Source: Onchocerca volvulus
Lineage: Eukaryota; Nematoda; Chromadorea; Rhabditida; Onchocercidae
Length of the DNA stretch: 64,000 nt
Reading direction: 5' to 3'
Assembly (NCBI GenBank): GCA_000499405.2
Contig: HG738137.1
Span: 2,976,001 to 3,040,000 of the forward strand
Shown: piece by piece, positions 26,902 through 39,455 of the stretch
How positions within the stretch are numbered: the stretch's first letter is position 1
How the letters are laid out: every line of letters begins with the position of its first letter
The notes under the pieces: generated by a model
Database searches by the model: none
What the model saw: only the letters and a program-made list of their open reading frames with translations
What the model was told of the DNA's origin: nothing
Made by a program: the position numbers and the translations under genes

Positions 26902-29698
26902 TTATTGAGTCTGACATCGCACACCTTGAGGCCCATGTGTTTCATATTCATAAGATGAAGACACACGAGGCCCATGATCATGAATTATTTCTAGTTCTAC
27001 AATTTCCGCATCATCTGATACTATTGGTTCTGTACCGCCTGGTAACAAATTCTTCAACTGATTGATTTGCGCAATTTTTTTGGGGAATCGCACAGCAAAC
27101 TGAATAAGTAGGTCACCTTTCTCAAAAGGGTTCTTATAGTGTGGCATACCCTCACCAACTATCGTACGCATATCGCCATGCCTTATTACTTCACCTGGAA
27201 AATCAAAGTTATCTTCACATTATCTGAAACAAAATACTACTAATAACAAAGATTTCTAGTGACGACGAAAAGCAAATCCAAAATCGGATATTTTGTCGAA
27301 CGCTATGAAAACATATTGAAATTTGCATGAAACTAAAAGCAACTACCGTTTAAATCAGAATTGCGAGAAATAAAACTTTACTTTGCTGGTATCAGAAGCC
27401 TATTAAAATCTAATGCAAAGCACTTTGTTCGAAAAATCATTAAAAAAAAAATAAATCATCTTAGAAATACTGAGGATAACGAAAGGTAAAAAAGGAACCT
27501 GGAACTGTTGAAAAAACAAGATAACGAGAATCGAGTGTTGGTACAGATCTTGTGAATCCACAAAGTGCTTCTACCAATTCGAGATCAACTTGCATTACAA
27601 GATTATGCCCTTTCCGCACAAATGCATCATGTGGTTGCTCATCCAATATAATCACTACGTCACCAGGGGTTATTCCAATCTAAATTACATATTGCTTACA
27701 GCTGTCAAATCAAAGAATGATGATTTGAAAAGAAACGGAAAATAAAAATATTTTTTGATAAATCTGATGTCATGTAGGATGAAATGCGGATTAAGTGAAT
27801 GCTATATCATTTATTTGTATTGGAAAAAAAATATCTTGCATATGCTTTTAGCGCATTATCCTAAAGAAATGAATGCCATTCGAAACTCAGTTTTAAACGA
27901 TTTTGAAAAATAAAATACAAGAAGACATCTACAGCCATAAAAAGATAACGTGCAAATTCATGAATATACTTCTTGATCGCCTTGTCCTGAGAATACTATT
28001 TTCTGTCCATCCTTCATTCCTTTATCAATATGAACTTCCAAAACAGATTCATTTCGGATCTGGAAATAAAAGTGAAAGGTAAATTCTAGAAGACAGCAAT
28101 TACTGCTCCTATTGCACACTCTTAATAAAGAATTGCATAGTAATATTATTCATATCATCTACATGCTAATTAATTCCGAAGATATTTGAAAATTTTTTAT
28201 GATCTAGAATGCGTCCATATCCAGCAAAAAAAATTATCTGAGAAATTATCTGAAGAGAAATTCAAAAAAAAAGTCAAGTTCGAGATTCATACATTTTTCA
28301 TGATCCATCCAATTTGCATTGTTAATCAACTGAAATCTGTCAGTACACAACGATCCATTGGATTTTCAAATGTTTTCTACGAAGTGCATTCAAAATATGC
28401 ATATCAAAAATAATATACCAATTAAAATTAAACCAATTAAGATTGCTAATGCTGAATCATTCTGACGCCTAATCATCTTTTTTATAATCCATACTATTCA
28501 TATATGAAAACAACCTTCTTTTTTCCGTCGCACTGCTTGCATCGATCTTTTGAGGGTATTACTTCTCCTTCACCTCGGCAAACATTACATGTGGACTGCA
28601 TCTGCTGCACCATGCCAGGTCCAATTTGCGTAATTTCAATTCTCACGCCTCGACCTTTACAAGTCTCACAAGAAATAACGGAACCCTGAAATCGAAACTT
28701 GTAAAAATTTGTTAAATTTAATCTAAATGTTTCTTAAATCCTTCCGAAAGATTAAAAAACGATTTTGTGTAAGCCTAACGTTCAGATTAATTTTCCTTAG
28801 CAGATGAAGGTTTTATTCCTATGACAATAATTAGTATTATTATACCTTTGTTCCACCAATACCTTCACATTTCGGACAGACAATATTACGTGAGAGTTTG
28901 AGTTTTTTTACAGCTCCATTATATAATTGCTCTAGCGTCACCGGCAACTGATGTATCATGTCACGTACTTTACGTTCACCTCTTTCACCTCCTCGGAAAT
29001 GTCCTAAAATATAAAATTCAATTAATCTAACTGAAGGATACAAAAATCATTATATAATACAAAGATAAAGTAGGTTAATATATTAATAATACATAGTCTC
29101 GTTCTTATTGTAAATTTGCTAAACCTTAATTAGTATGCATAGCATGAAGAGAAGAAATAATTCATTTTTATAATGCCAGGCAAGCCATTTGTTTTGATTT
29201 TTTTTTTTACTTGGCATCAACAATGCATCTCTGTATCGAATGCTAAGAAATAATTGTTCTGTCCCTAATAAAGTAATGGACTGAAAACATGATATTACCT
29301 CCGAAAAACATATCGAAAATATCCATTGGATTATGGAAATTTCCGCCACCACCTGATCCACTTAGACCTTCTTCACCACCTTCATCGTATAACTGCCTTT
29401 TTTTCGGATCCGATAAGACCTTGAATTTCGCAAATTAATAGGCAAAATATTTATTATAAAATGCGAAATTTGCTTTTAGAAGAAAGAAATCTATTTTCAT
29501 GCTTGTATAAAATCAGTTATGAAAGAAAAATAAAAAAACCTCATATGCTTGTGAGATCGCCTTAAACCGCTCGCCTTCATTGGGATTCTTATCCGGATGA
29601 TACTTAAGTGCCAATTTCCTATATGCCTTCTTCAGTTCATTTTCGGTTGCATTAGGCGCAACGCCCAAAATATCGTAGTATTTTGTTTCTTTTACCAT
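26902..29698 (-). CDS. dnj-12: Type I Hsp40/DnaJ co-chaperone (DNAJA1-like)
   Basis: This is a cytosolic co-chaperone that stimulates Hsp70 ATPase and delivers clients. Seven exons: 29698-29540, 29419-29299, 29003-28846, 28685-28515, 28059-27970, 27679-27499, 27194-26902. All phases agree and give 390 residues. The J-domain starts [20 protein letters not shown], with HPD at 34-36. A Gly-rich linker (SGSGGGGNF...[10 protein letters not shown]) follows. Then come four zinc-finger repeats: [32 protein letters not shown]. The C-terminal client-binding domains include [18 protein letters not shown] and [17 protein letters not shown]. The protein ends GVRCQTQ, a CaaX-type farnesylation box as in DNAJA1 and yeast Ydj1. 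An acceptor (ATTTTTCAG) ends near 29718, about 20 bases before the ATG, suggesting trans-splicing. Confidence 0.96.
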
Positions 29699-31185
29699 TG
29701 TTTTAATTCAAAATACTGAAAAATAATGAGTTAAAAGGGAAGGCTCAAAGATTCCATAGACAATAGAAACGTTAAGTTATTTATTTCACTTTCCTGTTGA
29801 ATGAATTGCAATGATGGTTATGGCACAATAAAATGCTAAAATTTCATTTTGTAGTATAAGTTATTAACGAAAGTGCCATGATGATTTTCATACGTCACAT
29901 ATGATTTGATGGCGAAAGGAAGGCTAGAAAGAATATGTGCATGTATGTAACATCTCTCAAAAAATGGTTTGGTTCCAAATGATTGTGTCCTATCCAAAGC
30001 TGGATTGCTTTTAAAGCACAGAATCAAGAAATGAATAGGCTTGGGCTTTTTCTTTTTTTTTTTTAAGATCAAGTAAAATGCCATTTCGGTACTTTTAAGT
30101 CTCCGAATCACGGCAAACTCCTCCCAATGAATTAAACTAAATGTGATGAATTTAAACACCAGCAGAGTCAGAAGTTAAACCTCACTTAACTGCAAATCAT
30201 TCTCCCTGTCATACTCCTCCCCATACCAATTACCTTCAGAACTTTCTAGAGATTTAGACCGAGAATTATTTGAAATAACAAGGGCGCGATGCGTAACAAT
30301 TAAATCCCAATTGAAATGCGGCCCAAGAAATCAGAGGTTGGCGAAAATGAGTTGCGAGATTAAAAGCAAATGAAGGAAAAGAGATTAAAGTTAAAGAACT
30401 TTAATTGACTAATTAATTATTTGAAAGTGATAGAGCAATAGTCAGACTTGAAGTGTAGCATTTTTGAAAGTTTGGAGCATCATTTATTTATTAATTTATC
30501 ATCATATTTTACTATAAAAACAGCGATTGTACTGAATTTCCCTATTAAAATCAAAACAAATAGGTGAAATAATTACCTGTTAACATTGTTACTGAATTTC
30601 AGCACTTCAAACTACTTCCTGATCTTATTAGTTTTTAATTGTTCTTTTATGGGAAGTAAGCATACACGTTCCGATTTTTCGAATTCTTTTTCGGAAAAAG
30701 AGAATAATTTCTGATCACAAACTGCATCACTATACTATGCTAAAGTTTTGTCATAAAAGCATCGAATCTTAAGTGCAAATATTTTGTCAAGAATATTTTT
30801 TAGTAATATATTATTATCTAGCATATTATAATAAACCTATTTGTTGCAAGGAATATGTTTAAAGAACAGTAAATTCAATTAGCAAAAATAGCAAGAAATT
30901 TTCGAGAGCTTTCTCTCTTTTTTTTTTTTTTTTTTAGGGCTGAAAACCTTTCAACGAAAGCTGATTTCCGAAGTCTTAAAACAAGTTTTTTTTTTCTTTT
31001 TTTTTGAACACTCTGTTTTATTTCTTAACAAGCAAAGTAAATAGTTTCACGAGAAGTCAGTCTACTCCTCACTGTACCTCTTTTATGATCTTCAACAGTA
31101 GCACAGATTAAGATTTTCTTCCATCATTTCTTGCTTTATGGATTTTTATAGCGACATCATCGGAAATTCTAGGAATTTTTGAAAG
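29699..31185. other. Divergent intergenic (dnj-12 and the first LITAF gene)
   Basis: About 1.5 kb lies between head-to-head genes, so both promoters should be here. Poly-T/poly-A tracts (about 30053-30064, 30920-30936, 30986-31005) and a TTTTTCAG-like leader site next to dnj-12 are visible. No additional exon was recognised. Confidence 0.45.
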
Positions 31186-31774
31186 ATGCCTCTCGAGAAA
31201 TCTCAGCACACCGCGAATACACTTCATCGATCGATCAGTCAAACACCCAGTATGTTGGTTAATATCAAGGAATATCTATCGGATCAATCACAGTTTATTG
31301 ATTGTCCTTGTTGCAAGGTAAAATATTTATATTATGTTCCCCGCAAGAAGAGCTCTAGGATCTAATTCTAATTATAAATTCATTTCGTTAATTTGATTGA
31401 TCATATGCGTATTTATCATAGTTCACTTTTCAAACTTGACAAAGTTGTAACTTATTTCCTAATTTACGATACAGTGGAGTTAGTAGCTTATCATCTTCAC
31501 TATTTCTCAGAAAGAAATAATGATATTCAGAGTTGCGAAAATATTAAAAAAATAATTTATTATTAAGGTTCATGGTATCACCGAAGTGAAATTTACTATT
31601 GGTTTTTTCACATGGATTAGTTTTCTAATTATCCTGATGGCTGGTATTTTCATTCTACCTTTATTTTTCCTCTGGGTACCTTTCTTCGTTGATACATTCA
31701 AAGATGCGCATCATTACTGTTCCAATTGCAAAGTCTGGATCGGTACCTATCGACGATTGGGTAGAAGTAAATAG
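31186..31774 (+). CDS. LITAF-domain membrane protein (copy 1)
   Basis: LITAF-like proteins are small zinc-binding proteins anchored on the cytosolic face of late endosome/lysosome membranes. Exon 1 is 31186-31317 and exon 2 is 31568-31774 (TAG), phase 0. The total is 112 residues. Exon 1 ends in the first zinc knuckle, IDCPCCK. Exon 2 has VKFTIGFFTWISFLIILMAG, a hydrophobic half-hairpin ending in LFFLWVPFFVDTFKDAHHYC, and the second knuckle CSNCKVWIGTYRR. The order CxxC, hydrophobic insert, HxCxxC, xLG is the LITAF domain signature. The acceptor of exon 2 is TATTAAG rather than TTTCAG. No PPxY or PTAP motif is visible in the short N-terminus. A second LITAF gene faces it tail-to-tail 1.5 kb away. 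Confidence 0.88.
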
Positions 31775-33285
31775 CGATCTTCCATTGGAATAATAGTGAT
31801 CCTATATATTCATTTATTTATGCAACAAATAATTTTTTTATAAAATTTCTAGACGTTCGCACCTAAATATTTTGATCAAAGAATCATTTCCGCATACATC
31901 TTTTGTATATTTACGTCTAATTTATTCCTTCACCAATTTTTTGAAAAAGATTCCGCATCGAGAATAGAGGATTTTTCAAAGTAAATAAAAGTCTTGATAT
32001 GTATCAAGAAAAATTGGTCAATCAATGATCTCACAAATGCGCAGAAATTTGAAAATAGCGAAATGAAAAGCTGGAGACAACTAAAACTGGAACATCTGAA
32101 GTCAATATGATAAAACACAAAACATAGATTTTGGATATTCAAGATATCCTGATGGATGAATTTTGGGTAACTTTTGAAATGAATAAAGAATAGTTCATCT
32201 TTTATACTTATTAAATAATCGACTAAAAGAACATAATTTTCAAAAAATATATTGCACAAATTTCAATAACTCACAAAGTTTAGTAAGAAGATAAAAAATG
32301 ATGATGAATTTATATGAATTTTTTGGTGAAAAAAGTTAAGTTTTAGAGAAGTTTGAGATAACATATAAATAATGACTCGAACAACCTGAATACAATCATT
32401 AATTGCATTTAAAGCATTTGAAGTAAATTCTTGGTTTCACATATTTTTAAACAATAGCTACTTTGTTTCTAAACTGCTTTATTCTACTATTCATTCTATT
32501 CTAACAATCGTTTTGAATAATTACTTGTAAGGTATAGATCCCTGAATTTTCATCAAAAGCTTTTAAAAATATTGATTAACATCTCTTTTGACATCTCCAT
32601 TCTTAGCCACCTTCCATCTTTCCATAACAACATTAAACGTAAAGCAATAGAGCTTATTAATAAACAGAAGTAGCCTGAGCAATATTAAACTAATACGGAT
32701 TAAATATGTAAGCTTGACGTCAAATTCCTGAACTTTTTGTGCATAATTTTACAAAATTTGAAAGTTCAGTACTTCAAGAAAATGAACGATCATACAGTAA
32801 TTGAAATAGTTTAAACATGCAAAAAGAAAGATAAATTGACAAAAAAAAGACGAAAAATGGCACTTTTGGATGTACAATAAAAAGAATATTTTTGATAAAA
32901 CTAAAAAATTAGTAAGATATGGTGAAAGTTACAATTTTTCTTGAAAATGCATACACATTCTGAGCACTCAAATATGCAGCAATATCTTCGAAATAATCTT
33001 TAAAAAAGTTCATTGGGATGGAAATTAGACTTTTACCGAGAAAATCTCAAAGATATTGTTGCATAATATGATGGATATTCTAGGTAAATATACATATTCA
33101 AAAAAAAGTCAACTTCGCATATAAATATTAATGGTCAAGAACTTAACTTCATAATAAAAGCGGACAAATTTGAAAGGTAACATGATTTTGTTATTAAAAT
33201 TTGATGCGAGCAAATCAATCATGGATATAAGCCAAATATGAAATCATTAAAATACATACAATCAGAGATATTGATCACAATGTTT
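31775..33285. other. Convergent intergenic between the two LITAF genes
   Basis: This is AT-rich spacer between the stop codons of two convergent LITAF genes. I saw no extra LITAF exon, no RNA gene and no long repeat. Confidence 0.5.
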
Positions 33286-33987
33286 TTATATTCTAGTAAA
33301 ATGTCCAAGAATTCGCTTGCAGGATGGACATGTATGAACGACATCGAGACAATTATCCATATAGAACGGAATAAAGCAAAGGCACCATGGTAGAAGCAGA
33401 AAAAAACCAAGCAGAAAGCATATTCCCATAATTATCCATGGAAATGTACCAGTTATCCTTTGTATTGATGTTACAACATACGCCTGTTTCAAAACGATTG
33501 ATTTTTCAAGAAAAAAAAAAAATATCAAACAATCGAATAAAACTTTATTTATTTGATTCTTAATTTCTTCTACTTTAAACGACTAACGGAATAATCAACA
33601 TCGAAGATATCATTAAATTATAATATAATTTAGTTAACAGGTAAAAACAATGATAGTCACAATAAATATTTCATATCTGAAAATCTCGAAGTAGCATATA
33701 ACAATTGTACCAAATCTAGATATCTACTGAAAATTTGAAAATTTAATACAAACCTGACAATATGGACAATCGGTTGCAATAGGATTCGGTCCAAAACTAG
33801 GTGTAGTTGAAGAAATTAAATTAACATGGAATGGCGCAGCAGAAGTGCTATTTTCATTGATATTTGTTAACGATGATAATGGTGAAGGAAAGGAAGAAAG
33901 AGTAGTAGCATCGGTGGAATTAGAATCGCCATTATTATTCTTCTGAATTTCTTCATTCTTTGTTGATGGATAATCGCCAGCAATCAT
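33286..33987 (-). CDS. LITAF-domain membrane protein (copy 2)
   Basis: Exon 1 is 33987-33754 and exon 2 is 33483-33286, phase 0, giving 143 residues. The N-terminal 70 residues are Ser/Thr/Asn/Pro-rich and disordered-looking (NENSTSAAPFHVNL), then ATDCPYCQ. The intron falls straight after this first knuckle, exactly as in the neighbouring copy. Exon 2 reads AYVVTSIQRITGTFPWIIMG, then a hydrophobic stretch (FLLGFFLLLPWCLCFIPFYM), DNCLDVVHTCPSCKRILGHF and the end. It is therefore a complete LITAF domain. I chose the first in-frame ATG; an upstream exon ending near 34012 (acceptor AACTTCAG just before ACCAATGC) is possible. Confidence 0.85.
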
Positions 33988-34889
33988 CACGATACGAGCA
34001 TTGGTCTGAAGTTGACTTGTTGATCAATGAGGCAAATGGCCTGAAATGAATGATTTGAGATTGCTGGAAAAGAAATTAACGCACTATATAATTCAAAATA
34101 TTGCAATTTATACTATTATTCACCAGCACTCTATACTACATTCATCATGCAAATTATTTCTTTAGTTGTTTAATCTATTAATTATTAATTGCAGAGTAAC
34201 CCTTATTCATACTTCCAGCTTAGAAATGATTCAATATAAATAAAGAGAAATTTTCAGTGAATTACCAAGCATGAATTACCAAGCAATCAACTAGAGAATT
34301 TATAAAAGCAAGGTTACTATAAGATAGTAATTATGAGAACAGCTTTTCTCTTCTCCATAACTTTTCATCCCAAAAAAAAATGTTTTTACCCAATACTTAA
34401 TGAGAATCTATTAAGAGAAAACAAAAATGGAAATCGAATTTTACAATTCTTTGATACATAACCTGCACTTTCTTTTGTTTTGTAACAAAAATTCATATTT
34501 TCCTCCATTCAAATAATTCTCATATATCAATCATTCAACGGATCAATAACTTGAGTCAATTCAAAAAATTTTTCAAAAAATCGCCGAAAATAAAAAAAAA
34601 GGAAAAACAATGTGAAAAAACTAAAACGATGAAAGTAGCTAAAACGCAAAAATATATATTTGGTTAATAAAAATAAATAAAATCAAAACACTATCTACTT
34701 TTCCTTTATTCCTTATCTATTTATGTGATATTAAAGTTATGAATTAATGAGCAGAAAGCGAATAACTGATGATCCTTTGAAATCTAAGCAAGAATGTAGT
34801 CTTAACCATGTAGCAACTACCTTAGGCTCTATTTTATTTAGAATCAAAAGTTCATACGTACGTCTATTCTTCAAATGAGCAGAAAATAG

Positions 34890-34891
<2 letters not shown>

Positions 34892-34978
<87 letters not shown>
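34892..34978. repeat. A31-T10-A46 homopolymer block
   Basis: A run of 31 A, 10 T and then 46 A. The T10 can pair with either A run. It is either a genuine low-complexity tract, for example the poly(A) end of an old retro-insertion, or an assembly/sequencing artefact. Its length should be treated as unreliable. Confidence 0.9.
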
Positions 34979-34980
<2 letters not shown>

Positions 34981-35986
34981 ATAATAAATGTTTTGACTTT
35001 ATTTTATTCAAAGCTCAAAAATTTTGGAAAACAAAAACAAAGAAGAAATAAATCTCTGATAAAATAGTCTTCCAACTGGAATACAGGAACGTTCATTCTA
35101 GCAATTTTAGTCTCTCATAAATGCCCAGAATACCATCATACCATCATCGATCCAAAACAAATGTTTTCTTTATGTTACATATGATACATCAAGATTTGCG
35201 TCATTTACTAGCGAAGTTTAAACCATCCCACCTAAACTTGGGACAATAAAACCAGAATAACAGAGGATATGTTGCGGCAAGAGACAAGTGAAGATAAATA
35301 CAATAAAGTTTCAGCAGATCTTTTCAATTTGATGCATAGGACTCCAGCATACATTCAATGTCAATACGGATACAATTCTTGTAAATTAACTAGAAAAAAA
35401 ATTTGAACATATATTCTCCCACTGCGATAATTTCCCGAGCAAACCAATTATTTTTCGGATTCAGTCAAGTATCAGATGCAGTTAAACAGTCAATCGATTT
35501 CAGTTAATCCTATATTTGGCTAAATTTATGAAATGATTAATTGAGTTTCAACAAATTCCAGTGTAGGAAATAATCTCAAAATTGAATTATCGATATTATT
35601 TTAACGCTTAATGAAAAGTAGTTGTTGATCAATTTTTTCAATCCAATTAGGATAAAAATGATTCATAAAAGCTCGAAATCGATAAATTTAAGCCTACACG
35701 ACCTAAATTCCATTATTAATATAATATAAGTTACGAAGAGTACGTTGAATACAAGAGTGTTGAAGTAATTATAAATATGGATTAGAAAATTTTTTATTTC
35801 TGTTATACCCTGAAAAATATTCATATATTGAATTTACAATTTGTCTTCACAAACTTCAGAAATAATAACAGAAATGGACAATGTATCCGAATAGAAAAAA
35901 AGATCCAAGTTTCTTAATACACAATTTTTCTCTAAAAATAAAAACGTAGGTAATAAGTTGAATAGTAATGATAGGAAAGTAATTTT

Positions 35987-36077
35987 TTCTCTAAAGGATG
36001 GTAATCGAGCAACTTAACAATTAAATCAACATATGATAAAAGGATAATAATCAAGCAGCTTAACAATTAAATTAAAG
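35987..36077 (-). pseudogene. Two decayed tandem copies of the rpb-10 3' coding end
   Basis: On the minus strand, 36042-35987 repeats about 56 bases of rpb-10 exon 2 (parent segment about 36175-36232) with few substitutions. It still reads [15 protein letters not shown] in frame. A second, shorter and more diverged copy (36077-36041) reads [10 protein letters not shown]. Neither has the rest of RPB10 or its own stop at the family position. They are partial tandem duplications just downstream of the intact gene. Confidence 0.75.
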
Positions 36078-36169
36078 TAATGAGTGATTGGCCCAGTTGT
36101 CAAGTCTGCATGTTCGACCGTTTCTATGATAATAATTAGCATAATAAAAGGGTGGCAATCATCCGCCTA

Positions 36170-37486
<1,317 letters not shown>

Positions 37487-38765
37487 TCATGGTCGCGACT
37501 GCACTAGTTCTCTGATGTTCTTTTCTGATTCGGCTAAATTCTTCTCCAAATATTTCCTTTGATGATCGATTGCAGTTATTTTTTCTTCTGCTTTCACAAT
37601 CTAGAAATGAAGCCTTTAAAATAATTGGAACAACCTTCAAGTTCATATCAATTTACATTCGAATATTTGAAAATTTGGAAACAAAATTCAACTATTTCCG
37701 AAGTGAATTCTCCACTCAAAACCTTAACAATCGCTGTGAATAAAAGAAGAATGAACTTTCGCACATTATCGATAGCTTAAATAAAGTTGTCACTAATATA
37801 AAGGAGAACAAAATCTAGTCGATTGATCTATTTAATATGATGTATCTTTAGAAAATCTTATCACTTTCCACAGTGATAAAACAGCCCATTATAGATTAAT
37901 TCTAAATTTATCCCATTTCTCTATTATAATATAATGAAAAAATTCTTTTCAGTCAAAATAAGTGAAACTAAAACATTTTAAACTCCCGACCCCTTACCTC
38001 TTCTTCATGTCGTGCGATTTCTGATTCCACAGTTCCTTTGGCAAATATTCGACCAATAGTCATATATACTGGCGTGTTCTTATCCAATTCCAAAAGCTGT
38101 GCTTTGGTCAGTTCTGCTACTCGTCGCTTCTAGAATTAATAAAGTCAAAGAAGACTTTTTATTTGAAATCATTCGTTTTGCATCGACAATCTAATATAAG
38201 TTTAATAAATGATGCTACCTCCGGTTTTCACTAAACTTCTGCTCATGAAACAATATAAATCAAAAACCTGTGTTACACTAAATTAGATCCAAAAAATCTT
38301 TTCTGTAAAATAGTAATAAAATACCTGCTCTTGCTGCTTCTTTAATGATTCACCAAGTTGTAAACGACGATTCGTATCAACCACTTTGGTTTGTAATTCT
38401 CTAAATGCCTAAAATTAAAATTCGGGAAGCATTACAATAATATTTGGGGAAAAATCAAGACTCTACATGAATAATAGCGTGTTTCATATTTTTTTCGAGA
38501 ATAAATAATACACTACGATAGTTGTACTACTTATCTCACTACCAATATACAATAAAAAAAATTCGTTTTTTTCTCGTCTTTTTCTGACAGTTTCACACAT
38601 ATTACATTGAAATATCAGTGAGACCTAACAATAAACTGAACCAATATTTATTAGATGTTAGTCGCTTTTGCCGCTAAGACAGAAAATGTTGATACAAGTA
38701 TTAACATGCTTATACAAGTATTATTAACATACCTTCTTCAACTGCACCGAATAATCGTCTGCCAT
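37487..38765 (-). CDS. pfd-1: Prefoldin subunit 1
   Basis: This is a beta-type subunit of the hexameric prefoldin chaperone, which hands unfolded actin and tubulin to the CCT chaperonin. Four exons: 38765-38733, 38408-38325, 38129-37998, 37600-37487, all in phase 0, giving 120 residues (human PFDN1 has 122). It begins MADDYSVQLKKAFRELQTKV, the first coiled-coil helix. The central beta-hairpin region contains TPVYMTIGRIFAKGTVESEI, matching the VGRMF...S signature of PFDN1. The second helix is AEEKITAIDHQRKYLEKNLA...NIRELVQSRP. Every intron is GT-AG. The first exon is only 33 nt, so the start is invisible to ORF finders. The next gene upstream is the 361-residue unknown, about 690 bp away. Confidence 0.93.
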
Positions 38766-39455
38766 AATTGACGAGTAAACGCAGCAAATAAATCTCCACT
38801 ACAATAAATTTAGGATACAACGAACATAACTAAAACAAATTCCTTTAATTTTTCATTATTCACAATGTGCTCCCAATCGTAGTAACAAAAATCAAAGAAA
38901 TATTTATAGTCAATTGGCTCAAATTCAACCAGGTTAAAAATCAGGATTTGAAAGTAAAGAAATAATCTTATTCTTGTCAAATTTTCCAAAAACATAATAT
39001 ATCAGGAACTAAAAACTTTGTGCTGATATGATTACAAGGATTTAAAAAATTAATCTAAAATGGAATTTATTTAATCAAAGGATATTAACAAAACAATCCG
39101 ATAAAAACAAGTAAAATTTTGAAAAGTCAATAATCTGTACAGATTTCAATACATTTGAATAACCTGCACCAAAACTCATAAAATTAATGTACAACAATCT
39201 TAATTGCATTATATCTTGAATATTAACGACAATGTCTGCACGATTTGCGATGCAAAATATCTTTATAATATTCTAAGCAAATGATAATACGAATCTGCTT
39301 TTGCGTCTTAGCCTGGAACGTGCGGTCACCGGATTTCAGATTTCTGAGAAATAAAGTTATCCTTATAACAAGTTATAGGGATAAAGTTACAATTATTAAA
39401 GAATTGTAAAAGAAGATATACACAAGATTCAAGCAAATAATAAAAATGAAAGTAA
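38766..39455. other. Intergenic between the unknown 361-aa gene and pfd-1
   Basis: This is AT-rich spacer with no supported exon. The minus-strand open frames here are short, hydrophobic and without splice context. Confidence 0.45.

Larger units (their letters stand above)
33988..36169. other. Intergenic between LITAF copy 2 and rpb-10
   Basis: About 2.2 kb of AT-rich spacer. It holds the A/T homopolymer block at 34892-34978 and two decayed copies of the rpb-10 3' coding end at 35987-36077. I found no independent gene. Confidence 0.5.
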
